The translations under genes and the position numbers were made by a program. From an uncultured Clostridia bacterium (GTDB lineage: Bacteria; Bacillota; Clostridia; Christensenellales; Aristaeellaceae), in assembly GCA_947166385.1 (NCBI GenBank), contig CAMVEB010000016.1, positions 1-64,000 on the forward strand: 64,000 nt of DNA, read 5' to 3'. Position 1 is the stretch's first letter. Every line of letters begins with the position of its first letter. A model generated the notes under the pieces. That model was not told the DNA's origin. It did no database searches and saw only the letters and a list, made by a program, of their open reading frames with translations. Positions 44,002 through 52,366 of this stretch are shown here, piece by piece.

Positions 44002-45864
44002 ATGGTATTTCGTCCTGAGGATGCCTTTTTTATCCTTGATTCCGAGCATCTGGAAGAGGCCCGTTCCGCCTTCTACGGCTTTACCTATCTGGACGATGCG
44101 GTCACCGATCGGCTGGAGGATCTGCGGGGCCGCGAGCCGGAAGCAGACGGGGCCTGGGTGTATGTCCGCCGGGAAGACGGGAAGATTACCGTTACCCAGG
44201 ATTTCATGGGCAGCTACGGCCTGTATTTGTACCGGCAGGGGGAGTATTTCGCCCTCAGCAATTCTTTCCTTTATCTGGTGGAATACCTGCGCTCCCGCCG
44301 TCCGCTGACGCTGAATAAGGAGTATGCGGATTATCTGCTGATTGCGGATCTGTGCTCCAATGTATTTGACGCTACCCTCGTGCAGGAAATCACGCTGCTG
44401 GACCGCGGCGCCGCTGTTGAGATCTGGATTCCGGAGCGGGTGCTTCGCATCCGCGTGACGGACTATCTGGAGAACACTGTGGACCCCGCTTCTCCGGGAG
44501 GACTGGCAATTCTCGATGGCTGGCGGGATAAATGGGTCCGGAGGATTCAGCACATCGCCGCCGAATCCGGCTATATCCGGACGGATCTGTCCGGCGGCTT
44601 TGATTCCCGGGAAACGCTGACCCTGTTCCTGTCCTCCGGGATTGATCTGAATGAGATCCAGATATTTTCGAACAAAGACGGGCTCCATACCCATTCCGAG
44701 GACTTCCAGATCGCTTCCCGCATCGCGGAACACTACGGTTTTCAGCTGAATGGCAATAAATTCCGCGGGCTGCGGACCGAACCCTGCACCCTGGACGAAA
44801 TCCTGAATATCTGCTTCTATGTAAAGCTGGGTTTTCATAAACAGATGTATTATACCCACGAAAAGCGGATTGACCGGAAATATACCTTCACCGGGAATGC
44901 CGGCGCCTGCATCCGGGACTTCCGCGGCGTTTACGGCAACCTGCCGCAGGACTGCATCCAAAAGGCGGAAACGCTCCCACGTGCTTTCAGCAAGCTTCCC
45001 CCGGATGTCCGGGATGCCATCCAGCAGTCCGCGCATCGCCTGATGGAGCGTTCGTTCCAGACGCTCCGGCAGAAGTTTGCTGATTTCGGCCGTCCGCTGC
45101 CGGAGGATGAACTGACCCAGAACCTGAACCGGGAGACCCGCTGCCGCCATCATTTCGGGAAATCTGTCGCCATCCAGCACCTGGTGAACGGCATCACCGT
45201 CTCGCCTCTGCTGGATCCGGATCTGTTCCGCCTCAAGCTGAAGACAGAGCAATGTCCTGATTACAACCTGCTGTCCACCCTGATTCTGGAGCGTTTTGCG
45301 CCCGGCATCATGGACTTCGGGTTTGACGGTGGCCGCAGCGTCGCCCCGGAAACCATCGCTTTTGTGAAAGCGCTGAATGAAAAGTATCCCTGTCCGCCGC
45401 CGCCTGCCCTGCCGGCCGGTTTCGCCTTCCCGGACCGCACCCCGGAACCCGAAAAGAAAAAGAACGTCCTGCCGAAGGGGACGCCGGATGAAACGCTTCG
45501 CGCTGCGTTCCGGTCCGAAGAATTCCGCCGCCTGTTCGATTCCGTCTATGATGATTCCGTCTACCGGGCTGTGGAGAAAGACCTGTCCACACGCAGCTAT
45601 TTCCCGCTGTCCATTGTGAATATCGCCCTGGCCATCGGTAAAGTGCAGCGCGATGTGGAAATTTCCGCGCTCTGCATGCCTTTCGCCGGCTACCTGCGGG
45701 AGCAGGCCGCGCGCGGGCGGAAAGAGGCGGAAGAAAAAGAAAGAGAAAAAGAAAAGGCAGCTGCCGCTGCAGCCGCCGTACAGGAAGCTTCTCCGCCTTC
45801 CCCGCCTTCACAGGAAGGCCTCCTGCAGAAAGCGATTCACACGCTCCGTAAAACGTCCCACTGA
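44002..45864 (+). CDS. Asparagine-synthase-like PP-loop protein without glutaminase Cys
   Basis: The 620-residue protein has a PP-loop ATP site SGGFDS (197-202) as in the synthase domain of AsnB. The N-terminal 100 residues look like a reduced class II glutamine amidotransferase fold (ITVTQDFMGSYGLYLYRQGEYFALSNSFLYL). They begin MVF, so the catalytic Cys2 of AsnB is absent and glutamine hydrolysis is unlikely. The C-terminal tail (about 565-620) is Lys/Glu- and Ala/Pro-rich. Relatives in polysaccharide loci may amidate a sugar or a lipid-linked intermediate. I chose the ATG with AAGGAG eight bases upstream. The stop abuts the convergent GT2 gene. It is one of few plus-strand genes of the island. 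Confidence 0.75.
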   Translation: MVFRPEDAFFILDSEHLEEARSAFYGFTYLDDAVTDRLEDLRGREPEADGAWVYVRREDGKITVTQDFMGSYGLYLYRQGEYFALSNSFLYLVEYLRSRRPLTLNKEYADYLLIADLCSNVFDATLVQEITLLDRGAAVEIWIPERVLRIRVTDYLENTVDPASPGGLAILDGWRDKWVRRIQHIAAESGYIRTDLSGGFDSRETLTLFLSSGIDLNEIQIFSNKDGLHTHSEDFQIASRIAEHYGFQLNGNKFRGLRTEPCTLDEILNICFYVKLGFHKQMYYTHEKRIDRKYTFTGNAGACIRDFRGVYGNLPQDCIQKAETLPRAFSKLPPDVRDAIQQSAHRLMERSFQTLRQKFADFGRPLPEDELTQNLNRETRCRHHFGKSVAIQHLVNGITVSPLLDPDLFRLKLKTEQCPDYNLLSTLILERFAPGIMDFGFDGGRSVAPETIAFVKALNEKYPCPPPPALPAGFAFPDRTPEPEKKKNVLPKGTPDETLRAAFRSEEFRRLFDSVYDDSVYRAVEKDLSTRSYFPLSIVNIALAIGKVQRDVEISALCMPFAGYLREQAARGRKEAEEKEREKEKAAAAAAAVQEASPPSPPSQEGLLQKAIHTLRKTSH

Positions 45865-46980
45865 TCACCCGCGGATCTTCTCCGCAATATATCGGACCAC
45901 GCCTGCGGCGCCCTGCTTTTTCAGCAGGCGCACGCCGCTCTGAATCCGCCGGCTCAGTCCGGTGGTTTTTTCATAGGCCCGATCCGCCGCTTCCTTTTTC
46001 ATCAGCCCTTCACAAACCTTTTCCGGATCCTCCAGGATCTGTTCCAGCGTCTCCCAGTCCTCTGGCTGCAGGTAATTCCTGTCCATCTTTCCTTGCCGGA
46101 AAGGCTCCGCCAGTTCTTCCCGCATATGCCGCAGGTAGGGCAGCTTCCGCTCCGTCGGCAGCCGGTCCAGCGTCAGCGTCATGCTGTAGTACTGCTTATC
46201 GTACAGGATGCTTTCGTATTCCGCCAGCAGCGCCGGATCCCTGGCCAGCCAGTCATGAATCCAGTGGAATTCATCGGTCACGCACCGTTCTTTTCCCTGG
46301 CTCAGGGAAGAAGAGTCCGGATTGTCTACCCGGTAGTGGTACAGCCGTTCCGGCAGGAATCGCACCTTTTCTCCCAGGCAGAAGGTCTGGAAGTAGAACC
46401 CGTTGTCCTGGAAGGACGCGCCGGGGGATTCATGATGCCGGATATGATGCGCGTTCAGGAATTCCCGGCGATAGATCCCGGTCCACGTGTTGATCGGGAA
46501 AAAGAAGCAGGCCTTCTCCTTCCCCGGTGTCAGCGTCCGGTGGTACCAGCTGTCGTCCGGCGCCAGGCGCACCGGCCCTTCCCGCATGGCCCTGTTTGTC
46601 TCCTGGCGGAACTGGATAAAGTCGCTTTTTACGAAATCCAGTTCGTACTCTTTCGCTTCTTTGTACAGCCGCTCGAACATCACCGGCGAGACAAAGTCGT
46701 CCGGTTCCAGAATTCCGATATACTCCCCTTTCGCCCAGTCGATTCCGACGTTCATCGTGTGGCCGTAGCCGGTGTTTTCCTTTTCAATGATTTTAAACCG
46801 CCGGTCCGCCGCGGCAAATTCCTTCATGATCCGGAGCGATCCGTCCGTGGACCCGTCGTCCAGCACCAGGAACTCTATGTCCCGCAGCGTCTGCCGCCGC
46901 AGGCTTTCCAGCGCCTCCCCCAGGTATTTCTCCACGTTCATCACCGGCACCAGTACTGATACCTTCGGGGTTCTGCTCAT
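45865..46980 (-). CDS. Glycosyltransferase family 2 (371 aa)
   Basis: The protein has a GT-A N-terminal half with VSVLVPVMNVEKYLGEALESL, LDDGSTDGSLRIMKE and the DxD-type GYGHTMNVGIDWAKGEYIGILEPDDF. The acceptor half has RHHESPGASFQDNGFYFQTF and a long helical tail (about 300-371). It is close to the 364-residue enzyme at 42645. The start overlaps the stop of the 410-residue transferase gene as ATGA, and the two were probably translated together from the promoter 48247-48275. The donor sugar is unknown. Confidence 0.9.
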   Translation of the reverse strand: MSRTPKVSVLVPVMNVEKYLGEALESLRRQTLRDIEFLVLDDGSTDGSLRIMKEFAAADRRFKIIEKENTGYGHTMNVGIDWAKGEYIGILEPDDFVSPVMFERLYKEAKEYELDFVKSDFIQFRQETNRAMREGPVRLAPDDSWYHRTLTPGKEKACFFFPINTWTGIYRREFLNAHHIRHHESPGASFQDNGFYFQTFCLGEKVRFLPERLYHYRVDNPDSSSLSQGKERCVTDEFHWIHDWLARDPALLAEYESILYDKQYYSMTLTLDRLPTERKLPYLRHMREELAEPFRQGKMDRNYLQPEDWETLEQILEDPEKVCEGLMKKEAADRAYEKTTGLSRRIQSGVRLLKKQGAAGVVRYIAEKIRG

Positions 46981-48209
46981 CCGCGGCCTCCCTTCCCCCG
47001 TGCCATCGAAAGAATCTTCCGCGGGATATGGGCGATCTTCTTCAGGGGGTGCACAATCAGGTTACCCAATCGGTAGGAAAGAGAAGCGCGGACACCGGCA
47101 ACTTCAGCCCTCAGATTGGCAATATCATTGTTCAGCCGGCTGATCTCTTTGTTCAGCTGCTTATTTTCGTTACGTAGCCGTTCCCGGTCCCGCCGGTGCA
47201 GAGAGATTTCCTCATTCTTCCGGGAGATTTCCGCGTTCTTCCGGGTCACGGCATCCCGGGTCCGTTCCAGCGTCTGTTCCAGATCTCGGTTCCGTCGCTG
47301 CAGCCGGCCGGTATCCCGGTTATAGATGTCGTTCACCGCTTCCAGCGTCCGCTTGCGGTCCAGGTTCAGGTAGCGGAACTGCTCGTCCGCTTTCCGGGGA
47401 AAAACAGGATATTCGGTCTCGTTCAGCCGCTCCCGCAGCACGTCTCTCCCGAACTTTTCGATAACCCAGCCGCGGATTGCAGCAAGCGCGATATCGTTCT
47501 TGTTTCGGTCCACGTTCTGCAGGTACAGGGAAACCTCCTGGCTGCCCGGAACAAAGCGGACAAATTCCGGTGTCGCCGCCCGGACCACCGGAATCCCCGC
47601 CACCAGCTCCATCGCTTTCAGCCAGAGGTCGTCCGTGTCCAGGCACACCGAGCGGATCGCTTCCTCATCGTATAATTCCTCCGGGAAGCGCTTCGGGTCG
47701 TACAGCACGCCGCCGACACCAACCGGGTGCAGCTGCAGGCTCGGTCCTTCCGCAAAGCCGGCAGTCCGCTGCAGCCACAGGGCGTAGGGGTTCAGGTCGC
47801 CGTTTTCATCCAGGGTGATCACATGCGTGCGCCCGGCTACGATGGCATCGGGATATTCCAGATGAGTGGCCCAGAAATTCTCGAACATCTCCGGCGGGTA
47901 AACCACATCGTCATCCACCGTCAGAATCAGGTCATCCGGGAATTCCCGGAAGGCATAGTAATATTTCTTGTGGGGTTTCAGGTCTCCCGCCACCCACCGA
48001 AGCTCCACCAGCGGATCCCGCTGCCCGTCGCACAGCACCTCCGGCAGATCCGCTTCCCTGCCGGGAAACTGGTCCCCGGAGAGGACCAGCAGGATTTTGT
48101 CTGCCGGCCGGGTCTGGCGCAACAGAGATGCCACGGTTTCCGGCACATATTGAATCCGTGCCGGATAGGACGTCAGGGAAACAATCAGCCGCCGGGTTTC
48201 TTCCTTCAT
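46977..48209 (-). CDS. GT2-like glycosyltransferase with C-terminal coiled coil (410 aa)
   Basis: Residues 1-240 form a transferase-like domain with LIVSLTSYPARIQYVPETVASLLRQ, a TVDDDVVYPPEMFENF metal site and DTDDLWLKAMEL. Residues about 255-375 are a long charged coiled coil (repeated EQTLERTRDAVTRKNAEISRKNEEISL-type heptads). The end is basic. The coiled coil may hold partner enzymes together at the membrane, as proposed for size-control and scaffold proteins in polysaccharide synthesis; that is inference. It is the first gene of a two-gene unit under its own promoter. Confidence 0.82.
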   Translation of the reverse strand: MKEETRRLIVSLTSYPARIQYVPETVASLLRQTRPADKILLVLSGDQFPGREADLPEVLCDGQRDPLVELRWVAGDLKPHKKYYYAFREFPDDLILTVDDDVVYPPEMFENFWATHLEYPDAIVAGRTHVITLDENGDLNPYALWLQRTAGFAEGPSLQLHPVGVGGVLYDPKRFPEELYDEEAIRSVCLDTDDLWLKAMELVAGIPVVRAATPEFVRFVPGSQEVSLYLQNVDRNKNDIALAAIRGWVIEKFGRDVLRERLNETEYPVFPRKADEQFRYLNLDRKRTLEAVNDIYNRDTGRLQRRNRDLEQTLERTRDAVTRKNAEISRKNEEISLHRRDRERLRNENKQLNKEISRLNNDIANLRAEVAGVRASLSYRLGNLIVHPLKKIAHIPRKILSMARGKGGRG

Positions 48210-48246
48210 GTCAGGAACCTCCGCTCCGTACTTTTCCTCTGTTCCG

Positions 48247-48275
48247 ATTGTATCCCATCCACCCGGAATTGTAAA
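48247..48275 (-). promoter_or_regulatory. Promoter of the coiled-coil transferase operon
   Basis: On the minus strand TTTACA (48270-48275), a 17-base spacer and TACAAT (48247-48252). Its -35 overlaps the -35 of the opposite promoter at 48269-48274. Confidence 0.7.
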
Positions 48276-48297
48276 TACCGGCCTGATATGCTAGAAT
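48269..48297 (+). promoter_or_regulatory. Promoter of the O-antigen ligase/polymerase-like gene
   Basis: TTGTAA (48269-48274), a 17-base spacer and TAGAAT (48292-48297), with TG one base before the -10 (extended -10). It is back-to-back with the promoter 48247-48275 and shares five bases of -35 with it. Confidence 0.7.
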
Positions 48298-48332
48298 AAG
48301 GTCATCGATCAAAGGATGGAGGGAGCCCGCCC

Positions 48333-49571
48333 ATGGAGAAAGCCAACCGTTCCATTCCCAGGCTGGACGGCGTCATCCTGTCTCTCCTTTTCCTGGGGGT
48401 TTTTATCGCCCCGATGCATCTGCGCTCCACCCTCCTGCAAAAGCCGCTGGATAGCCTGCGGGTCATCAATTTCCCCTGTGCCCTGGCAGCACTTCTGTCT
48501 TTCGCCCGCATCCGCAAATGGGAGAAGCTGGATTTTTTTCTGGCCGCGGCCTGGGTGCTGCTGGTCATCCCGATGTTCTTCTCCAACCGGGAAAGAACCT
48601 CCTATATCCAGATTTCCGCTCCGCTGCAGCTTCTGCTGCCGCTGTTTCTTGTTTTTTTCCGCATGGAGCCGGATCACAGCAGGAAGGCGCTGGGCGTCTT
48701 CCTCTTCTGCTTTGATCTGTTTATGGTTTTCTATCTCGCTCTGGGAGTCTTCGAGCGTTTCACAAATCTCTCCGCCCTGACCTGGGCCCGGGATCAGCTC
48801 TCTGCCCTCGGCTTCAAACCTTCTGAGCTTACCCGCTATCTGGAGGAACGGGATGGCCGTTTTGCCTCCATCTGGGGGCATCCGCTGACCAATGCGTTCC
48901 TGTTCAATGCCTTCTTCGCGCTGAACGCGGTCTGGCTCAGGAAGATCAACCGGCAGAAGCTGACGCCCGTCGTCTTCCTGTTCACGCTCGTCGGGGTATT
49001 GCTCTGTTCCTCCAAGATGGGCATCGTCGTCTGCCTTCTGCTGCTGGGCATCACCTGCCGGGAGCAGAAGAAATGGTTCCTGCTGTTTGTCCCGCTGCTG
49101 GGCATCCTGTATTTTACTGGCGCGCTGGATCGGATCCTGTTCCGTTTCACGGAGATCGACCTGACTTCTGGCCGTCTGCAGGATCTGCAGCAGTATTTCT
49201 CCTCCGGCCTGATGCCCCTGCGTTTCCTCTCCGGCTACGGCTCCAATGCCGCCCTGCTGAAGGACTGTCCGGTCTATGAAATCAATAATGCGTTCGAGTT
49301 TCCGGTCATGATGTACAGCTTTGACTATGGCATCCTCTTTTCGCTCGTTGCCATCCTCGGCGTTTTTACCTTTGTCTCCTGGCGCATGTTGAGAAAAAGG
49401 CACTGGACCTCCTGGCTGTGCTATGTCTGCCTGTTTGCGGAGATCAGTGCCTATAATGCATACGCCCTGCGCAATCAGGATGTGTGCTGGATGATGTGCA
49501 TTTTTTCATTGTTTTTGCTGAATCTGGGAGAAGCGAAGCCGGCAGGAAACCCGGGGCAGATGGTTACTTGA
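48333..49571 (+). CDS. O-antigen ligase / polymerase-like membrane protein
   Basis: The 412-residue protein has about ten hydrophobic helices and a periplasm-type loop between about 290 and 320 containing DLTSGRLQDLQQYFSSGL. The TSGR pattern is typical of Wzy polymerases and WaaL-like ligases, which join lipid-linked repeat units or transfer glycan to an acceptor on the outer membrane face. Which of the two cannot be decided. The ATG is preceded by GGAGGG. The stop overlaps the end of the LRR-protein gene on the other strand by eight bases. Its promoter is divergent from the coiled-coil transferase operon. Confidence 0.82.
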   Translation: MEKANRSIPRLDGVILSLLFLGVFIAPMHLRSTLLQKPLDSLRVINFPCALAALLSFARIRKWEKLDFFLAAAWVLLVIPMFFSNRERTSYIQISAPLQLLLPLFLVFFRMEPDHSRKALGVFLFCFDLFMVFYLALGVFERFTNLSALTWARDQLSALGFKPSELTRYLEERDGRFASIWGHPLTNAFLFNAFFALNAVWLRKINRQKLTPVVFLFTLVGVLLCSSKMGIVVCLLLLGITCREQKKWFLLFVPLLGILYFTGALDRILFRFTEIDLTSGRLQDLQQYFSSGLMPLRFLSGYGSNAALLKDCPVYEINNAFEFPVMMYSFDYGILFSLVAILGVFTFVSWRMLRKRHWTSWLCYVCLFAEISAYNAYALRNQDVCWMMCIFSLFLLNLGEAKPAGNPGQMVT

Positions 49572-51012
49572 AAACCGCTGTTTTCGGCAGTCCCTTATCC
49601 TGGAACCATTTCTTATAGGTACTCGTTTTCGTCTTCGCTGTTCCTTCCAGAATAATGGTGACATCCTTGGGCAGGTTTTTGAAGGCGTTCTTCCCGATAT
49701 TCTTTTCTGTCAGTTTCGTGGTCTTCACCCGAATGGTTTTCAGTTTCTTGCACCCGTTGAATGCGTTCTTCCCGATCGAGGTCACTTCAATCCCGATCGT
49801 GATTTCCTTCAGCTTTTTGTTGCCCTTAAAAGCATTGTCCCCGATCCCGGTGACGGTGTACAGAACCTCGCTGACCGTCATCTTCGCCGGCATCAGGATG
49901 GAGGTGGTCTGATCCGTCTCCGGTCCGATCAGCACAGCCCGGTTGTCGGCTGCCTTCTTGCTTTTGTACAGCTTATAATTCCCGCCCTCCGCGGAGATCT
50001 CATCATCCTTCTGCTCAGGCTCTTCCTGCTCCACCGGGTCTGCTTCCGGCGGCAGGGCGGGCACATCGCTGGCCGCCATCAGCAACGCCTTATTGGCGAT
50101 ATCGCTTGCCTTGTCATAGTCACCCTGGCGAAAATACTTGATTCGGTTGCTGCGGCTGCGGAGAATAATGAGAGGGTACTGCCATCCGGTCTGCGAATAG
50201 TCGATCCCGATGCTTTCCAGTGCATCGGTAATATCTTTATAGGAGGTAGGAATACGACCGCAGGTAATACCCGAGTATTTTGCTTCCATGGACTTCATGA
50301 TCGCGTCAGTGGCGCCGAATTCTCCGTCCAGGCCAACCAGAACATAGATGTCTTTCTTTTTCAGTTCCGGAATATAGCTCTTGAATTCATCCAGGAAAGC
50401 TACTGTTGTACCGGTTGCAGTGGAAGTCCCGTAGATCATAACCAGATCTTTACCCCCATGGGTGGAAGAAGCAATCTTTTTTCCGCCCACGCCGGTCCAG
50501 GCAAAGGCAGGAGCTCCGACGTTCAGGGGCAGATCGGTTTCCGGCTTCTCGCTGTCCTTCACCTTGATGGAGGAAATCACCTTGTCCGCGGTTTTCTTCG
50601 CGGCCGCGCTGCTCTCATCATAGATCATAGCGAGAATCACATAATGCTTGCTGTTCGTGTTGAAATAGTAATCAAACCGCGTCCGCCCCTGGGTGCTGGC
50701 TTTCGATCCGTAGAACAGGGTAACGCCGTTCACGGTCTTCTCTTTCACGCTCTTGTATCCGGCTTTCTTCAGCTGTTTCTCCAGGGCCGTAAAGGAAACA
50801 TGCCCGGTTTGCAGGTTATAGCCGACAGCGACTTTGTTTGTCGTATCCTTGTACCAGGTGGTTTCCCCGGCTTTCTGGTCAAATTCAAATGTATCCGGCA
50901 GGGAAAGAGTCGCCGTATCGTCCAGCTTGATCTTCTGCTCCGCGAAAGCTGTAAAGGAAACCAGCAAACCCGTTATAACTAGCAGGATCAGAAGAAGGGA
51001 TTTCCGGTTCAT
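49564..51012 (-). CDS. Secreted Cys-less redoxin-like + LRR protein
   Basis: The 482-residue protein has a signal peptide (about 1-24) and an N-terminal 130-residue domain of unknown type. Next is a domain (about 160-300) that reads like a thioredoxin or TlpA fold: LPLNVGAPAFAW, then DLVMIYGTSTATGTTVAFLDEF where CxxC would be expected, then YPLIILRSRSN. The active-site cysteines are replaced by TATG, so redox activity is unlikely. A short acidic linker leads to BspA-type LRR_5 repeats (about 390-470, VTGIGDNAFKGNKKLKEITI, NAFNGCKKLKTI). LRR_5 proteins often bind host or surface ligands. It is transcribed from an extended -10 promoter near 51042. Confidence 0.72.
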   Translation of the reverse strand: MNRKSLLLILLVITGLLVSFTAFAEQKIKLDDTATLSLPDTFEFDQKAGETTWYKDTTNKVAVGYNLQTGHVSFTALEKQLKKAGYKSVKEKTVNGVTLFYGSKASTQGRTRFDYYFNTNSKHYVILAMIYDESSAAAKKTADKVISSIKVKDSEKPETDLPLNVGAPAFAWTGVGGKKIASSTHGGKDLVMIYGTSTATGTTVAFLDEFKSYIPELKKKDIYVLVGLDGEFGATDAIMKSMEAKYSGITCGRIPTSYKDITDALESIGIDYSQTGWQYPLIILRSRSNRIKYFRQGDYDKASDIANKALLMAASDVPALPPEADPVEQEEPEQKDDEISAEGGNYKLYKSKKAADNRAVLIGPETDQTTSILMPAKMTVSEVLYTVTGIGDNAFKGNKKLKEITIGIEVTSIGKNAFNGCKKLKTIRVKTTKLTEKNIGKNAFKNLPKDVTIILEGTAKTKTSTYKKWFQDKGLPKTAVFK

Positions 51013-51041
51013 GGTACATCCTCCTTACAATTTCTGTACCC

Positions 51042-51047
51042 ATTATA
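51042..51047 (-). promoter_or_regulatory. Extended -10 promoter of the LRR protein
   Basis: On the minus strand TGT-TATAAT gives a perfect extended -10 at 51042-51047, about 30 bases before the ATG. No good -35 is present at 17 bases. It lies in an A+T-rich divergent region shared with glf. Confidence 0.55.
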
Positions 51048-51114
51048 ACACTTAGTTTCTTTTTTGCATAATGTATGTTATCATGAATCTGTCGGAAAGA
51101 AAGCCGTCGAAACC

Positions 51115-51163
51115 ATTCTTTCCATCACCATCAGCGCACAAAGAATGCGACAGCCTGCTGATG
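51115..51163 (+). ncRNA. Interleaved inverted repeats before glf (pseudoknot-like)
   Basis: Four seven-base blocks lie in the order ATTCTTT (51115-51121), CATCAGC (51129-51135), AAAGAAT (51140-51146) and GCTGATG (51157-51163). The first pairs with the third and the second with the fourth, an H-type pseudoknot order. It ends about 40 bases before the glf ATG. The glf promoter is not clear, so transcription of this element is assumed. Confidence 0.4.
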
Positions 51164-51204
51164 CCGTTCAAATAGATTATTGGATGAATACCGGAGGAAT
51201 GAAA

Positions 51205-52308
51205 ATGTACGATATATTGATCGTCGGTGCCGGGCTCTATGGCGCCGTCATCGCCCGCCGCGCCATGGATGCCGGAAAAAAAGTAATGGTAATCGATCGC
51301 CGGAATCATATCGCCGGCAATGTCTATACCGAGAAGATCGAAGGCATTCAGGTGCACCGCTACGGCGCGCATATTTTCCATACCAATAACAAAGAGGTAT
51401 GGAATTACGTCCAGCGCTTCGCAACTTTCAATCGTTTTACGAATTCCCCGGTCGCTAATTTTCACGGGGAATTATACAGTCTTCCCTTCAACATGTATAC
51501 CTTCAATAAAATGTGGGGTGTCGTTACGCCGGAAGAAGCCGCGGCGAAGATCGAGGAGCAGCGGAAAGCAGCCGGCATCACCGAGCCAAGAAACCTGGAA
51601 GAGCAGGCCATCTCCCTGGTCGGTACCGACATCTATGAAAAGCTGATCAAAGGTTATACCCAGAAGCAGTGGGGCCGCCCCTGCAGCGAGCTGCCGGCTT
51701 TCATCATCCGCCGGCTGCCCGTACGGCTGACCTTTGATAATAATTACTTCAATGCCCTGTATCAGGGAATCCCGGTCGGCGGGTACACCGCCATGGTGAA
51801 AAAAATGCTCGAAGGCACTGAAGTCCGCTTGGGTGTCGATTACCTGGAGGACAGGGAGAGTTGGAACGCCCAGGCAGAAAAGGTCATCTACACCGGTGCG
51901 ATTGATGAATACTTCGGCTATCGGTTAGGCTATCTGGAATACCGCTCTGTCCGTTTTGAGACGCAAACCCTTGATAAGCCGAATTTCCAGGGCAACGCGG
52001 CCGTGAACTACACAGACAGCGATACGCCCTGGACCCGGATCATCGAGCATAAATGGTTCGAGTTCGGCAAAGATGCGCAGGGGAATGACCTGCCGAAGAC
52101 CGTCATCAGCCGGGAATACAGCACGGAATGGAAACCAGGCGATGAACCGTATTACCCGGTGAACGATGATAAAAATACCGCCCTTTACGGACGGTATAAA
52201 GATCTCGCTTCCAGAGAGGAAAGAGTTCTCTTTGGCGGACGTCTCGGAGAATACCGCTATTATGATATGGATCAGGTCATTGCCTCAGCGTTGAATGCTT
52301 CAATATGA
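51205..52308 (+). CDS. glf: UDP-galactopyranose mutase
   Basis: Glf interconverts UDP-galactopyranose and UDP-galactofuranose using reduced FAD, feeding galactofuranose-containing glycans. The 367-residue protein has the FAD fingerprint GAGLYGAVIARR (9-20), then RNHIAGNVYTE, YGAHIFHTN and the later GYTQKQWG and EYRSVRFETQ stretches of the family. I chose the ATG with GGAGG seven bases upstream; an upstream in-frame reading begins in non-coding sequence. It shares a divergent region with the LRR gene and ends at a bidirectional terminator (52336-52361) shared with the CAP-protein gene. It supplies Galf to the surface glycan genes around it. Confidence 0.96.
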   Translation: MYDILIVGAGLYGAVIARRAMDAGKKVMVIDRRNHIAGNVYTEKIEGIQVHRYGAHIFHTNNKEVWNYVQRFATFNRFTNSPVANFHGELYSLPFNMYTFNKMWGVVTPEEAAAKIEEQRKAAGITEPRNLEEQAISLVGTDIYEKLIKGYTQKQWGRPCSELPAFIIRRLPVRLTFDNNYFNALYQGIPVGGYTAMVKKMLEGTEVRLGVDYLEDRESWNAQAEKVIYTGAIDEYFGYRLGYLEYRSVRFETQTLDKPNFQGNAAVNYTDSDTPWTRIIEHKWFEFGKDAQGNDLPKTVISREYSTEWKPGDEPYYPVNDDKNTALYGRYKDLASREERVLFGGRLGEYRYYDMDQVIASALNASI

Positions 52309-52335
52309 ATGCCTTGATACGAATACTTCACCATG

Positions 52336-52361
52336 AAAAAAAGCCCTTTCGGGCTTTTTTT
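52336..52361. terminator. Bidirectional terminator between glf and the CAP-protein gene
   Basis: GCCC / GGGC with loop TTTC, flanked by seven A on the left and seven T on the right (52336-52361). The symmetry serves both glf on the plus strand and the CAP gene on the minus strand. Confidence 0.85.
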
Positions 52362-52366
52362 ATGTT

